Counted from the first letter of the stretch, positions 7,949 through 16,412 are shown. The stretch: DNA of 42,054 nucleotides from Bradyrhizobium jicamae (GCF_001440395.1 NZ_LLXZ01000167.1:1-42054); one strand, 5' to 3'. Notes: a model not told the origin generated them from the sequence alone. Program-made: numbers and translations.

Positions 7949-9094
7949 GTGAGCGCCAATAGAGCGATGAAACTTGCGGTGATCGGACGTGGTCTGATCG
8001 GGGCGGCGGCTGCACGCCATCTGTGCAAAATGGGCCATGAGGTTGCACTGATCGGGCCCGATGAGCCGGCCGATTTTGCGCATCACAACGGGGTCTTTGG
8101 CAGCCACTACGATGAGGGCCGGATCACGCGCATTCTCGATTCCGAGCCATTCTGGAGACAAATGAACCGTGCCGCGATTTCGCGCTACGGCGAGATCTCA
8201 GCGGAAAGCGGTGTGGAATTCTACCGGGAAGTCGGCGTGCTTCACGCTGGCCCTGGCGAAAGAAGTGACGTCGCTTCGATTGGCAAAATCGCCGCTGAGG
8301 CCGGGATCTTCTGTGAAGCATATGATGATACGGGACTCGCGGAGCGATTTCCGTATCTCGGATTTGCGGCCGGAATGCAGGGCTATTTCGAGCCGAAGAA
8401 TGCCGGACATATCAGCCCGCGGCGCCTGGTGCGGGCGCAGACGATCGCGGCGGAGCGCGCCGGTGCACGGATCATCGCCGAGCCCGCTCTGGGGATCTCG
8501 GAAGGCGGCTCTGGTGTGACGATTCGGACGAGATCGGGCAACGTCGAGGCCGAGCGCGTTCTCGTTGCAGCAGGCGGGCATACCCAATCACTGCTCGGCC
8601 AATCCCTGGGTTTTACGGTCTACGGGCGCACCGTCGCGATGTTTCGGCTTGATGCGGCGGAGGCTCAACGCTTGGCCGGAATGCCGTCGATGCGTTGTTT
8701 CGGGCCCAAGGGCGAGAATCCCTACATTCTTCCGCCAATCCCCTATCCGGACGGCCACACCTGGTTGAAGCTCGGCGGTGATCCGGTCGATCTTCCGCTC
8801 GAAAGCGAGGCAGATATCAAGGACTGGTTCCGATCGGGCGGCTCGATTCCCGTGGCTGATGGGCTTGAAAAGCAGATCCTCGGTCGTATTCCCGGCCTGG
8901 ATTTTCAAGAACGCCGCGTTGTGCCTTGCATGACCACCTTTGGCACAACAGGCCTTCCCTGCATCGGGCCGCTTTCGGAACGCGTCATCATTGCATTCGG
9001 CTGCTACGGGAAGAGCGCGAAGTGTTCGGACGAATTGGGTCGATTAGGCGGCATGGCGCTGCTCGGTGAGGTCAGAGCAGAGCTCGCACCCTGA
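7949..9094 (+). CDS. FAD-dependent amine/amino-acid oxidase (DAO, sarcosine-oxidase-like)
   Basis: A 381-residue protein with an N-terminal Rossmann motif (VIGRGLIGAAAARHL) and the DAO-fold layout of monomeric sarcosine oxidase. The segment HNGVFGSHYDEGRITRI matches the FAD-contacting segment of that family. Cys327 in VVPCMTTFG aligns with the cysteine that binds FAD covalently in monomeric sarcosine oxidase. Such enzymes oxidise N-methyl or secondary amines with release of H2O2. The start is uncertain: TTG 7943, GTG 7949 (preferred, after TAGGGG) or ATG 7967. The C-terminal motif is GCYGKSAKCSDELGRLGG rather than the usual G.sGhGFK, so the substrate may differ. It precedes the cyclase gene by about 100 bp on the same strand. 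Confidence 0.83.
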   Translation: MSANRAMKLAVIGRGLIGAAAARHLCKMGHEVALIGPDEPADFAHHNGVFGSHYDEGRITRILDSEPFWRQMNRAAISRYGEISAESGVEFYREVGVLHAGPGERSDVASIGKIAAEAGIFCEAYDDTGLAERFPYLGFAAGMQGYFEPKNAGHISPRRLVRAQTIAAERAGARIIAEPALGISEGGSGVTIRTRSGNVEAERVLVAAGGHTQSLLGQSLGFTVYGRTVAMFRLDAAEAQRLAGMPSMRCFGPKGENPYILPPIPYPDGHTWLKLGGDPVDLPLESEADIKDWFRSGGSIPVADGLEKQILGRIPGLDFQERRVVPCMTTFGTTGLPCIGPLSERVIIAFGCYGKSAKCSDELGRLGGMALLGEVRAELAP

Positions 9095-9196
9095 TTCAGG
9101 TGGGTGGGTTCGGCGCGCGGCCCTCCGTTGACACCGCCGAGCCGAGACACGACATACCCTGTACCGCCGACTGAGCTCACGGCCGAGGATGAAGAT

Positions 9197-10396
9197 ATGG
9201 ACGCGCCCCACAACATCGATTCCGTTTCCGCCGATTCCGACGATGCCGTCGTACACTGGCTGACGAACGAGACGCGCGATCAGCGTTTCATCGACAATAT
9301 TTTCGCCGAACTATGCGTGCGCCTTCAGCGATCGGGCATTCCCGTCAAGCGGGCGACGCTTCATCTCCTGATCTATCATCCGCAATGGCTTGGCGCCCGG
9401 ATCATCTGGGCGGACGGGATGCGCGAGGCAGAGATTGAACGGGTCGACTACGATGTCAGGGAGCGATCCGAATACATCGGCAGTCCCGCCAACGAGATCC
9501 ATGACGGCGCCACCGAGGTGCGCGAGAACCTCGAACGCGATCCCTCGCTCGGCCGCAAACATGCCCTGTACGACGAGATGCGCGCGAAAGGCCTGACCGA
9601 CTATGTCGCCTGGCCGCTGTACCACACCCTCGGCAAGCGGCACATCGTGACCTTCGCGACCGACCGCCCCGGCGGTTTCGACGACGCGCATATCGCCGGC
9701 CTGCGCAAGCTGCTGCCGGTTCTGGCGCTGGTCAGCGAAATCCGCATGAAGAACCGGCTGGCGCGAACGCTGCTCGAAACCTATGTCGGATCGCACGCCG
9801 GCGAACTCATTCTGGCCGGCGCTACCCGGCGCGGCAGCGGCACGACGGTGCGCGCCGCCATCATGATCTGCGATCTGCGCGAGTTCACGAAGATCTCAGA
9901 CAACTGGCCGCGGGACGACGTCATCGATCTCCTCAACGGCTATTTCGACGCGATGTCGGAGCCGATTGTGCGGCATGGCGGCGAAATCCTGAAATTCATC
10001 GGCGACGGCCTGCTCGCCATCTTTCCGCTCAGCCAGCCATCGGCCTGCGCCAATCTGCTGCGCGCCGTTGGCGAGGCCCGTCAGGCCATGATTGCCCTGA
10101 ACGAAGAGAACGGAAAGACCGGCCGAGCGCCGCTGAACTACGGCATCGGCATCCACGTCGGCGACGTCATGTACGGCAATATCGGCTCGCGCACCCGGCT
10201 CGATTTCACCGTCATCGGTCCCGCGGTCAACATGGCGTCGCGGCTCGAGGCGCTCACCAAGCAGTTGGGCCGGACAGTGCTACTGTCGAAAGCGTTCGCC
10301 GAGCTGGTGAAGAGCGATTTCGATCTCGAACACGTCGGCGAACATCCCGTGCGCGGCTTCAGTGAGCCGATCGAGCTGTTTGCGTATCACGGCTGA
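9197..10396 (+). CDS. Class III adenylate cyclase with an uncharacterised N-terminal domain
   Basis: A 399-residue soluble protein. The C-terminal ~190 residues are a class III nucleotide cyclase domain. The metal-binding aspartates are D226 (MICDLREFT) and D270 (KFIGDGLL). Purine-specifying residues K266 and D336 (LDFTVIG) indicate ATP, hence cAMP. Transition-state residues are N345 and R349 (VNMASRLE). All catalytic positions needed for a homodimer are present. The first ~200 residues, without membrane segments, have a GAF-like feel (DYVAWPLYHT, then HIVTFATD) but I cannot name the domain. The frame is open from 9104, but ATG 9197 follows GAGGATGAAG and is preferred. It converges on the tetR gene with an 11-bp gap. 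Confidence 0.88.
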   Translation: MDAPHNIDSVSADSDDAVVHWLTNETRDQRFIDNIFAELCVRLQRSGIPVKRATLHLLIYHPQWLGARIIWADGMREAEIERVDYDVRERSEYIGSPANEIHDGATEVRENLERDPSLGRKHALYDEMRAKGLTDYVAWPLYHTLGKRHIVTFATDRPGGFDDAHIAGLRKLLPVLALVSEIRMKNRLARTLLETYVGSHAGELILAGATRRGSGTTVRAAIMICDLREFTKISDNWPRDDVIDLLNGYFDAMSEPIVRHGGEILKFIGDGLLAIFPLSQPSACANLLRAVGEARQAMIALNEENGKTGRAPLNYGIGIHVGDVMYGNIGSRTRLDFTVIGPAVNMASRLEALTKQLGRTVLLSKAFAELVKSDFDLEHVGEHPVRGFSEPIELFAYHG

Positions 10397-10407
10397 ACGC
10401 CGATGAG

Positions 10408-11091
10408 CTAGGTTGGCTCACGCGCGCATCCCCTCAGGAACAGGCCGGTCGCGACCTGCGCACGGCGCTCAACTTCGTTTCGGTCAGGCGCTGGCGCGTG
10501 GCCGAACATCACCGCGCGTTGCGGCTGGAACACGAGCATGCCGAGCAACATGCCGGCAGCGACCTCCGCATTCTCTATTTCGATCAGGCCACGCTTCACT
10601 TGCGCCTTCAGCCAGTTCGCCAGCGTGCTTTCGGTTCGCTTGATCGCCTTGCTGTAAAAGGTATCTGCGATCTCGGGAAACTGTTCGCTCTCGCCGAGGA
10701 TCATCCGCTGAATCGCGATTACCTCGCTGTCCAGGATCAACTCGCCACAGGCGATCAGCGCTGCGCATAGCGCCGCCTCGATGTCGCTACCCTCGCACGC
10801 CTTCAGACGAACCACGGAAGCGAAACGATCGAGCCGGTCCGTGATCGTCGCCTCGAACAACGCCGACTTGTTCGGGATCAGGCGGTACAGCGTCCTGGTC
10901 GAAACGCCGGCACGTCGCGCCACGCTCTCCATGTTGGTGGTGGCGTAGCCGGCAGATGCGAATTCGTGGCGCGCGGCGTCGAGGATCACCGCGCGCGTTT
11001 CATCGTCGGATCGTGCCTGCGGTCGCCCGCGGCCGCGCGGCGCCTTCGATACCGCACTCCCGCCTGACGCTCTCGCCTTCGTGATCGCCAT
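10408..11091 (-). CDS. TetR-family repressor of the adjacent efflux operon
   Basis: A 227-residue protein. After a basic N-terminal tail (about 1-30, RGRGRPQAR), residues 32-80 form a TetR DNA-binding domain: ETRAVILDAARHEFASAGY, then an HTH (MESVARRAGVSTRTLYRLIP, 54-73) and NKSALFEATI. The C-terminal ligand-binding domain is helical and resembles the TetR_C AefR-like group (ILGESEQFPEIADTFY). It is divergent from the EmrA/EmrB-like pair, with a strong inverted repeat over the efflux promoter in the 105-bp gap. This is the usual arrangement for a local repressor of a drug-efflux operon. The inducer is unknown. Confidence 0.88.
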   Translation of the reverse strand: MAITKARASGGSAVSKAPRGRGRPQARSDDETRAVILDAARHEFASAGYATTNMESVARRAGVSTRTLYRLIPNKSALFEATITDRLDRFASVVRLKACEGSDIEAALCAALIACGELILDSEVIAIQRMILGESEQFPEIADTFYSKAIKRTESTLANWLKAQVKRGLIEIENAEVAAGMLLGMLVFQPQRAVMFGHAPAPDRNEVERRAQVATGLFLRGCAREPT

Positions 11092-11127
11092 CTCGAGCCA
11101 TGCCTTTAGCTGATGCCTGTCATTCCA

Positions 11128-11155
11128 TTGACACTCCGAATATGGGCTCTATTTT
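11128..11155 (+). promoter_or_regulatory. Sigma-70-type promoter of the efflux operon
   Basis: TTGACA (11128-11133), a 16-bp spacer and TATTTT (11150-11155) make a near-consensus promoter about 40 bp upstream of the membrane-fusion-protein start. The -10 box overlaps the TetR operator candidate. Confidence 0.6.
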
Positions 11156-11176
11156 GGAAAATATCAAGTTTCCAAA
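11153..11176. promoter_or_regulatory. Inverted repeat, probable TetR operator
   Basis: Perfect 8-bp arms TTTGGAAA (11153-11160) and TTTCCAAA (11169-11176) flank an 8-bp spacer. The dyad covers the -10 box and presumed transcription start of the efflux operon and lies between it and the divergent tetR gene. Size and position are those of a TetR-family operator that could repress both directions. Confidence 0.65.
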
Positions 11177-11196
11177 TTAATGGAGGGCCGTCATGA

Positions 11197-12366
11197 GTGC
11201 CCAAACACGGCCAACCGCAGGTTCCGGTCCCCGCGCCCAGCCACGAAGTTGTGGCGGCAACGCCCGAACCCGATCGAAAGGGCCGTTTGAAGCGCGTTTT
11301 GCTGGCGGGAGCCGCCGTCGCCGTGCTCGCAGCCGCCTCCTGGTATGGTTGGGACTACTGGACGATCGGTCGCTTCCTGGTCTCGACCGATGACGCCTAC
11401 GTGAAGGCGGACAACACCACGATCGCCCCAAAAGTCTCCGGCTATCTCAATCGGGTCCTGGTCGGCGATAACCAGCATGTGAAGACGGGTCAGGTACTGG
11501 CACGGATCGACGACCGCGACTTCAAGGTCGCGCTCGATCAGGCCAAGGCCGATGTCGCCGCAGCCACGGCTGCGGTCGAAAGCAAGCGCGCGCAGCTCGA
11601 CGTACAGCAGGCTGTGATCGACGCAGCCAAGGCCACGCTGGACGTCGATACGGCCGCGCGGGTCTTCACCGCCCAGGAAAACAAGCGCTATACCGACCTT
11701 GCCGCTACCGGCTATGGCAGCGTGCAGAATGCGCAGAACGCGCAGGCACGCGACAACACTGCCGTTGCCGCCATCGAGCGCGACAAGGCGAATCTGGCCT
11801 CTGCGCAAAAACAGGTCGAACTGCTGAAGGCCGAGCTGGCGCAAGCCGGTGCGGCTGAGGCAAGGGCCAAGGCAGTCGAGCGACAGGCCGAGCTCAATCT
11901 GTCCTACACGACCATCACCGCGCCGATCGAGGGCGTGGTCGGCAACCGCACATTGCGCGTCGGGCAGTTCGTCCAGGCTGGCACCCAGTTGATGTCACTG
12001 GTGCCTTCGAACGGCGCCTATGTCATCGCGAATTTCAAGGAGACGCAGCTTGAGAACGTCCGCGCCGGCCAGCCGGTGGACATCGAAGTCGACATGTTCC
12101 CGGGGAAGGCCGTGCATGGCCATGTCGACAGTCTTGCGCCGGCGAGCGGGCAGGAATTCGCGCTGCTGCCGCCGGACAATGCCACGGGCAATTTTACCAA
12201 AGTGGTGCAGCGCATCCCCGTGAAGATCGTGCTCGACGGCGCCGACGCCGCTCTCCGGCCCGGCATGTCGGTCGTTCCCAGCATTCACACCAGGACCGCG
12301 ACGGCGGTTCGCCCGCAACCTGCGCCCCCTCACCCCGTGACGCCGCAGCTCGCCTCAAACAGGTGA
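11197..12366 (+). CDS. HlyD/EmrA-type membrane fusion protein of a multidrug efflux system
   Basis: A 389-residue periplasmic adaptor. It has a short cytoplasmic tail, one membrane helix (about 33-50, RVLLAGAAVAVLAAASWYGW), a first biotinyl-lipoyl half (STDDAYVKADNTTIAPKVSG), a long Ala/Gln/Lys-rich coiled coil (about 110-235), a second lipoyl half (LNLSYTTITAPIEGVVGNRT) and a beta-barrel (ANFKETQLENVRAGQPVDIE). This is the EmrA layout: it bridges the inner-membrane pump to an outer-membrane channel, for which no gene is present here. The start is GTG 11197, nine bases after GGAGGG. An ATG at 11193 is better spaced but out of frame. The MFS partner follows after a 4-bp gap. Expression is probably controlled by the divergent TetR. 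Confidence 0.9.
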   Translation: MPKHGQPQVPVPAPSHEVVAATPEPDRKGRLKRVLLAGAAVAVLAAASWYGWDYWTIGRFLVSTDDAYVKADNTTIAPKVSGYLNRVLVGDNQHVKTGQVLARIDDRDFKVALDQAKADVAAATAAVESKRAQLDVQQAVIDAAKATLDVDTAARVFTAQENKRYTDLAATGYGSVQNAQNAQARDNTAVAAIERDKANLASAQKQVELLKAELAQAGAAEARAKAVERQAELNLSYTTITAPIEGVVGNRTLRVGQFVQAGTQLMSLVPSNGAYVIANFKETQLENVRAGQPVDIEVDMFPGKAVHGHVDSLAPASGQEFALLPPDNATGNFTKVVQRIPVKIVLDGADAALRPGMSVVPSIHTRTATAVRPQPAPPHPVTPQLASNR

Positions 12367-12370
12367 TGCC

Positions 12371-13984
12371 ATGTCGGACCTTGCCCTCACCCATCCAGCA
12401 TCGGCCCCGCGTGTGATCGCCGCCCCGGCCGCGCAACCCGGCCGCGCCGGCACCACGGTGTGGATCGCCATCCTCGCCGCCATGATCGGCGCGTTCATGG
12501 CGATCCTCAACATCCAGATCACCAATGCCTCGCTGCTCAATATCGAGGGCGGCATCGGCACCGGCGTGGATAACGGTTCCTGGATCTCGACCTCCTACCT
12601 GATCGGCGAGATCGTGGTGATTCCGCTGACCGACTATCTCAGCCGGGTGTTTTCCTTCCGCAACATCATGCTGAGCTTTGCCAGCCTGTTTGCGGCATTC
12701 TCGGTCGCCTGTGCCTTCGCCACCGACCTGCCGACGATGATCGCGTTGCGCGCCTTCCAGGGGTTTTTCGGCGGCGTGCTGATCCCGATGGCGTTCACGC
12801 TGGTGTTCACCAGGCTTCCGAAGGCGCAGCAACCGATTGGGCTGGCAATGTTTTCGCTGGCGGTGACGTTTGCACCGGCGATCGGCCCCACCATCGGCGG
12901 ATACCTCACCGAGAATTACGGCTGGCAGACGATCTTCTTCGTCAATGTCATTCCGACCGCGGTGATGGTCACAACGCTTTACTTCACGCTGGAGCGCCAG
13001 CCGCTGAACCTCGGCCTGTTGCGCGAAGGCGACTGGTTCGGCATCGCCACCATGGTGGTCGGCCTGTCGGCCTTGCAGGCGGTGCTAGAGGAAGGCAACA
13101 AGAACGACTGGTTCGGCTCGCCATTCATCGTGAAGCTGGCGCTTGTCGCAGCAATCAGCCTGGCGCTGTTCGTCGCCAACGAACTGATCGTCGAAAAGCC
13201 GCTGCTGCGTCTGCGGCTGCTCACCCAGCGCAACTTCGGGCTCGGCACCGTCGCCGCCGTCTTTATCGGTTTCGCGCTGTTCGGCTCGATCTATCTGCTG
13301 CCAGCCTATCTCGGCCAGGTACAGCGGTACAACGCCGAGCAGATCGGTACCGTATTGGCCTGGACCGGCCTACCGCAGCTATTGCTGATCCCGCTGGTAC
13401 CGAAGCTGATGGAGCGTTTCGACATCCGCTTCATCGCCTTCGCCGGCACGGCCATCTTCGCGATGAGTTCGTTCATGAACACGGCGATGTCGCTCGACTA
13501 TTCCGGCGACCAGCTTTTCATCCCCAACATTGTCCGCGCCATCGGCCAGGCCCTTCTGCTGACGCCGCTGAGCGCGATTTCGCTGGGCAGCGTGGCGCCG
13601 CAGGACGCGCCCGCCGCCTCCGGCATCTCCAACATGATGCGCAATCTCGGCGGCGCGGTCGGCACCGCCATGCTTTCCACCATCGTGACCAAGCGCGAGC
13701 AATTTCATTCCAACATCATTGGCCAGGCCGTCGACCTCGGCCGGGAGGAAGTGCGCCAGCGCATCGCGACGATGACGGATTACTTCATGGCGCATGGCAT
13801 GAGCGATCCGGCCAGCGCGCGCCATCAAGCCATCATTGCCCTCGGCAAGACCGTCAAGCAGCAGGCGCTGATCATGGGATTCAGCGACACCTTCGCGGTG
13901 GTCGGCATCGTGCTGGTGCTAGCGGGCATCGCCCTTCTCCTGACCAGCAAGCCAAAGGGTGCCGCCGCGGGCGGCGGGCATTGA
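12371..13984 (+). CDS. MFS DHA2-family drug:H+ antiporter (EmrB-like)
   Basis: A 537-residue inner-membrane protein with about 14 predicted hydrophobic helices. Family motifs are visible: helix 1 motif D1 as FMAILNIQITNASL (where EmrB has LDxTIVNVALP), motif A (LTDYLSRVFSFRNI), motif B (RAFQGFFGGVLIP) and motif C (AVTFAPAIGPTIGGYL). The D1 aspartate is replaced (MAILNIQITN), a variant seen in part of the DHA2 group. With the preceding adaptor it forms an EmrAB-type proton-driven exporter of hydrophobic compounds. The ATG lies 4 bp after the adaptor stop, so the two are cotranscribed. Substrates are unknown. Confidence 0.9.
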   Translation: MSDLALTHPASAPRVIAAPAAQPGRAGTTVWIAILAAMIGAFMAILNIQITNASLLNIEGGIGTGVDNGSWISTSYLIGEIVVIPLTDYLSRVFSFRNIMLSFASLFAAFSVACAFATDLPTMIALRAFQGFFGGVLIPMAFTLVFTRLPKAQQPIGLAMFSLAVTFAPAIGPTIGGYLTENYGWQTIFFVNVIPTAVMVTTLYFTLERQPLNLGLLREGDWFGIATMVVGLSALQAVLEEGNKNDWFGSPFIVKLALVAAISLALFVANELIVEKPLLRLRLLTQRNFGLGTVAAVFIGFALFGSIYLLPAYLGQVQRYNAEQIGTVLAWTGLPQLLLIPLVPKLMERFDIRFIAFAGTAIFAMSSFMNTAMSLDYSGDQLFIPNIVRAIGQALLLTPLSAISLGSVAPQDAPAASGISNMMRNLGGAVGTAMLSTIVTKREQFHSNIIGQAVDLGREEVRQRIATMTDYFMAHGMSDPASARHQAIIALGKTVKQQALIMGFSDTFAVVGIVLVLAGIALLLTSKPKGAAAGGGH

Positions 13985-14046
13985 GGACGATCGAACGGAA
14001 CTCGAACTGTAACTGCGCTTCATCCAGCACTGACGAGGAGAATTCA

Positions 14047-14106
14047 ATGACAAACACGATCGCCGAACGTGGCCGCCAGAGCTTGCAGCCATCACGAACT
14101 TTTTAG
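14047..14106 (+). CDS. Possible 19-residue peptide gene
   Basis: A short frame starts with ATG seven bases after a strong ribosome site (GAGGAG, 14034-14039) and ends at TAG 14104-14106. The peptide is MTNTIAERGRQSLQPSRTF, basic and without a membrane segment. It lies 62 bp after the efflux operon. The ribosome site is the main support. It may be a real small protein, a leader peptide, or the remnant start of a lost gene. I do not recognise a function. Confidence 0.3.
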   Translation: MTNTIAERGRQSLQPSRTF

Positions 14107-14161
14107 TCCTTCGTTATCGCCCGCAGGGCTTCAAAGATCGGTCGCCAGTCACATTTTTTAT

Positions 14162-14174
14162 GATGATCGTCATC
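14162..14174. promoter_or_regulatory. Short dyad upstream of a small gene
   Basis: GATGA-TCG-TCATC is a perfect 5-bp-arm dyad about 30 bp upstream of the ribosome site for the 62-residue gene. It could be an operator. The motif is short and I cannot assign a regulator. Confidence 0.22.
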
Positions 14175-14205
14175 TTTAAGTGCCTCTCATTGGAAGGAGT
14201 GAAAT

Positions 14206-14394
14206 ATGGGCCAGGTTATCCAGTTTATCCCAAGATCTGAGCGCGAGCGCATCCGCCTTGTTCGAGAAGCTCGCGCGATTTACGACAGCATTTTCCCGCC
14301 GGCCGCTCCCCTGAAGGAGCAGCCGGCCAGGGCACTGACAATTCCCGCGGTCGGTCGGGCCAGCGTCCTTCGCACCGACGAGATTCCATCGTGA
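14206..14394 (+). CDS. Small conserved-looking hypothetical protein (62 aa)
   Basis: The ATG follows an excellent ribosome site (GGAAGGAG, 14191-14198). The 62-residue product starts MGQVIQFIPRSERERIRLVR and continues with an acidic/basic helix (EARAIYDSIFPP), a Pro/Ala-rich linker and a short tail. It has no signal peptide or membrane segment. Similar small proteins beginning with VIQFIP are, from memory, frequent in Bradyrhizobium, but I know no function. Its TGA overlaps a GTG (GTGA at 14391-14394), suggesting coupling to the damaged frame that follows. Confidence 0.65.
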   Translation: MGQVIQFIPRSERERIRLVREARAIYDSIFPPAAPLKEQPARALTIPAVGRASVLRTDEIPS

Positions 14395-14619
14395 TCATGG
14401 TCATCGCAGCGCATCTCGATCGGCGCAATCAACCCCGCTCTCATCGCAGGCAATGTCAGAGATCGGCGTGTCGAGCGGCTTTGCGAATTTTGGGAAACCG
14501 TAAGCCAATCACCCTGGGGCGTGCCTTACATCGCGAGCGCCGATATTGGAGATAGAGGCGCCCGGCTCGCCGTGCGGCTGAGCGTCTCCGATCAGATCAA
14601 CCTGGTTTTATCAAAATGA
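14391..14619 (+). pseudogene. Frameshifted small gene, coupled to its neighbours
   Basis: GTG 14391 overlaps the stop of the 62-residue gene and reads MIMVIAAHLD before turning into Arg/Gln-rich sequence and stopping at a TAG about 160 bp on. A one-base shift after about 14420 opens a frame that looks genuinely coding: INPALIAGNVRDRRVERLCE, then a tail ending in SVSDQINLVLSK. That frame ends at TGA 14617-14619, overlapping the ATG of the next small frame (ATGA). The second part has no usable start of its own apart from an internal GTG. The overlaps at both ends suggest one original gene of about 75 codons broken by a single-base indel, or a sequencing error. Function unknown. Confidence 0.4.
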
Positions 14620-14816
14620 TGGTAGCGTTTCTGGCGATGGCGAGCGCTGGTATCTTTGCCGCCCATATTCTCGACGCGCTGCGCGCTGGCCACCAGGCGA
14701 TTGATTGGCGGACTTTAGATCGAAGGTTCAGCGCAAGGAGACGAGATCGCCTCGCCGCGCCCCCGCGGAGCACGTCGCGGATGAGCCTGCCAAGCCGACG
14801 GCAGTTGCAAGGATAG
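14616..14816 (+). CDS. Small hypothetical protein with hydrophobic N-terminus (66 aa)
   Basis: The ATG at 14616 overlaps the stop of the preceding damaged frame. The peptide starts MMVAFLAMASAGIFAAHILD, a likely membrane anchor or signal segment. The C-terminal half is very Arg-rich, with poorer codon use, so the true 3' end may differ or the gene may be decaying too. No homologue is recognised with confidence. Confidence 0.35.
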   Translation: MMVAFLAMASAGIFAAHILDALRAGHQAIDWRTLDRRFSARRRDRLAAPPRSTSRMSLPSRRQLQG

Positions 14817-14933
14817 CCCGGCAATCAAAAAGGATGCTTCCCACTCAGATATGTGGGGCGTAACGGGCTTGCTTCAAGACCCCCGTCATCCCGTACAACC
14901 GCAGACCGAAGCCACAACCTGCGGGGTGACGAA

Positions 14934-16412
14934 ATGGGTGCAATGACCGATCATGCGGTGATCATCGCCGGCGGAGGCCCCACCGGCCTGATGCTGGCCG
15001 GCGAATTGGCGCTGGCGGGCACCGATGTTGCCATCGTCGAGCGGCGCGCCGGCCAGGACGTCGCCGGCTCGCGCGCCGGCGGGCTGCACGCCCGCACCAT
15101 CGAGGTGCTCGATCAGCGTGGCATCGCCGATCGGTTCCTCGCGCAGGGACAGGTGGCCCAGGTCGCCGGCTTCGCCTTTATCCGCCTTGATATCAGCGAC
15201 TTCCCCACACGGCACAATTACGGGCTGGCGCTGTGGCAGAACCATATCGAGCGCATCCTCGCTGGCTGGGTCGAGGAGCTTTCGGTGCCGATCTATCGCG
15301 GACGCGAGGTGACTCGTTTTGCGCAGGACGACACCGGTGTTGACGTCGCACTTTCCGACGGAAAGTCCTTGCGGACGGACTATCTCGTCGGCTGCGACGG
15401 CGGCCGCAGCCTGATCCGAAAATCAGCCGGCATCGAATTCCCCGGCTGGGATCCGACGACCAGTCATTTGATCGCCGAGGTTGAGGTCGCCCGGGAGCCG
15501 GAATGGGGCATGCGCCACGACATCAGCGGCATCCACGGACTGAGCCGGATGGAGGATGGAGGACCGGTCCGGGTCATGGTGACCGAGCAGCAGCTTGGCG
15601 CCACCAGCGAGCCCACCTTGAGCGATCTGAGCGCGGCGCTCGTCGCCGTCTACGGGACCGACTATGGCATCCACAGCCCGACCTCGATCTCCCGCTTCAC
15701 CGACATGACGCGGCAGGCGGCGTCCTACCGTCAGGGGCGCGTGCTGCTGGCCGGCGACGCCGCGCATGTGCACTACCCCGCCGGAGGACAGGGCCTTAAC
15801 ACCGGCGTACAGGATGCGGTGAATCTCGGATGGAAGCTCGCCCGGGTGGTCAAGCAGACCTCGCCGGAAAGCCTTCTGGACAGCTATCACGCCGAACGCC
15901 ACCCGGTCGCGGCGCGCGTGCTGCGCAATACGATGGCGCAAGTCGCGCTGATGCGCCGCCCCGATGACCGCGTCAAAGCCCTGCAGGAAACCATGTCCGA
16001 CCTGCTCGGCATGGACGCGCCGCGCAAACGCATCGCCGCGATGATGTCCGGCCTCGACATCCACTACGATCTCGGCGAGGGACACCCCCTGCTCGGCCGC
16101 CGCATGCCCGACCTCGACCTGATCGCCGCGGGCGGCCCGCTGCGGGTCTACACCCTGCTGCACAAAGCCGAGCCCGTGCTGCTCAACCTCGGTGAGCCCG
16201 GCGGCCCCGACATCACGCCGTGGGCGGATCGGGTACGGCAGATCGACGCGCAGTATGCCGGTGCGTGGGTGCTTCCGGCGCTTGGCACGGTCACGGCGCC
16301 CAGCGCCGTGCTGATCCGGCCCGACGGACATGTGGCCTGGGTTGGAGACCAGACCCAGGCAGGGCTCGCTGATGCGCTGACCATGTGGTTCGGACCGCCT
16401 GCCGCAGTGTAG
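14934..16412 (+). CDS. FAD-dependent aromatic hydroxylase (class A flavin monooxygenase)
   Basis: A 492-residue single-component monooxygenase of the FAD_binding_3 family (PgaE/RdmE/PheA-like). It has the Rossmann GGGPTG (13-18), the conserved arginine region SRAGGLHARTIEVLD, the DG motif (DYLVGCDGGRSLIRKSAGI), the GD motif (RVLLAGDAAHVHYPAGGQGL) and a C-terminal thioredoxin-like domain (from about 390, LLGRRMPDLDL onward). These enzymes use NADPH and O2 to hydroxylate phenolic or polyketide rings in the cytoplasm. The ATG at 14934 follows GGGGTGA; an in-frame ATG at 14943 is the alternative. It is monocistronic here. The thioredoxin-like domain argues for the phenol/polyketide hydroxylase branch; the substrate is unknown. 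Confidence 0.87.
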   Translation: MGAMTDHAVIIAGGGPTGLMLAGELALAGTDVAIVERRAGQDVAGSRAGGLHARTIEVLDQRGIADRFLAQGQVAQVAGFAFIRLDISDFPTRHNYGLALWQNHIERILAGWVEELSVPIYRGREVTRFAQDDTGVDVALSDGKSLRTDYLVGCDGGRSLIRKSAGIEFPGWDPTTSHLIAEVEVAREPEWGMRHDISGIHGLSRMEDGGPVRVMVTEQQLGATSEPTLSDLSAALVAVYGTDYGIHSPTSISRFTDMTRQAASYRQGRVLLAGDAAHVHYPAGGQGLNTGVQDAVNLGWKLARVVKQTSPESLLDSYHAERHPVAARVLRNTMAQVALMRRPDDRVKALQETMSDLLGMDAPRKRIAAMMSGLDIHYDLGEGHPLLGRRMPDLDLIAAGGPLRVYTLLHKAEPVLLNLGEPGGPDITPWADRVRQIDAQYAGAWVLPALGTVTAPSAVLIRPDGHVAWVGDQTQAGLADALTMWFGPPAAV

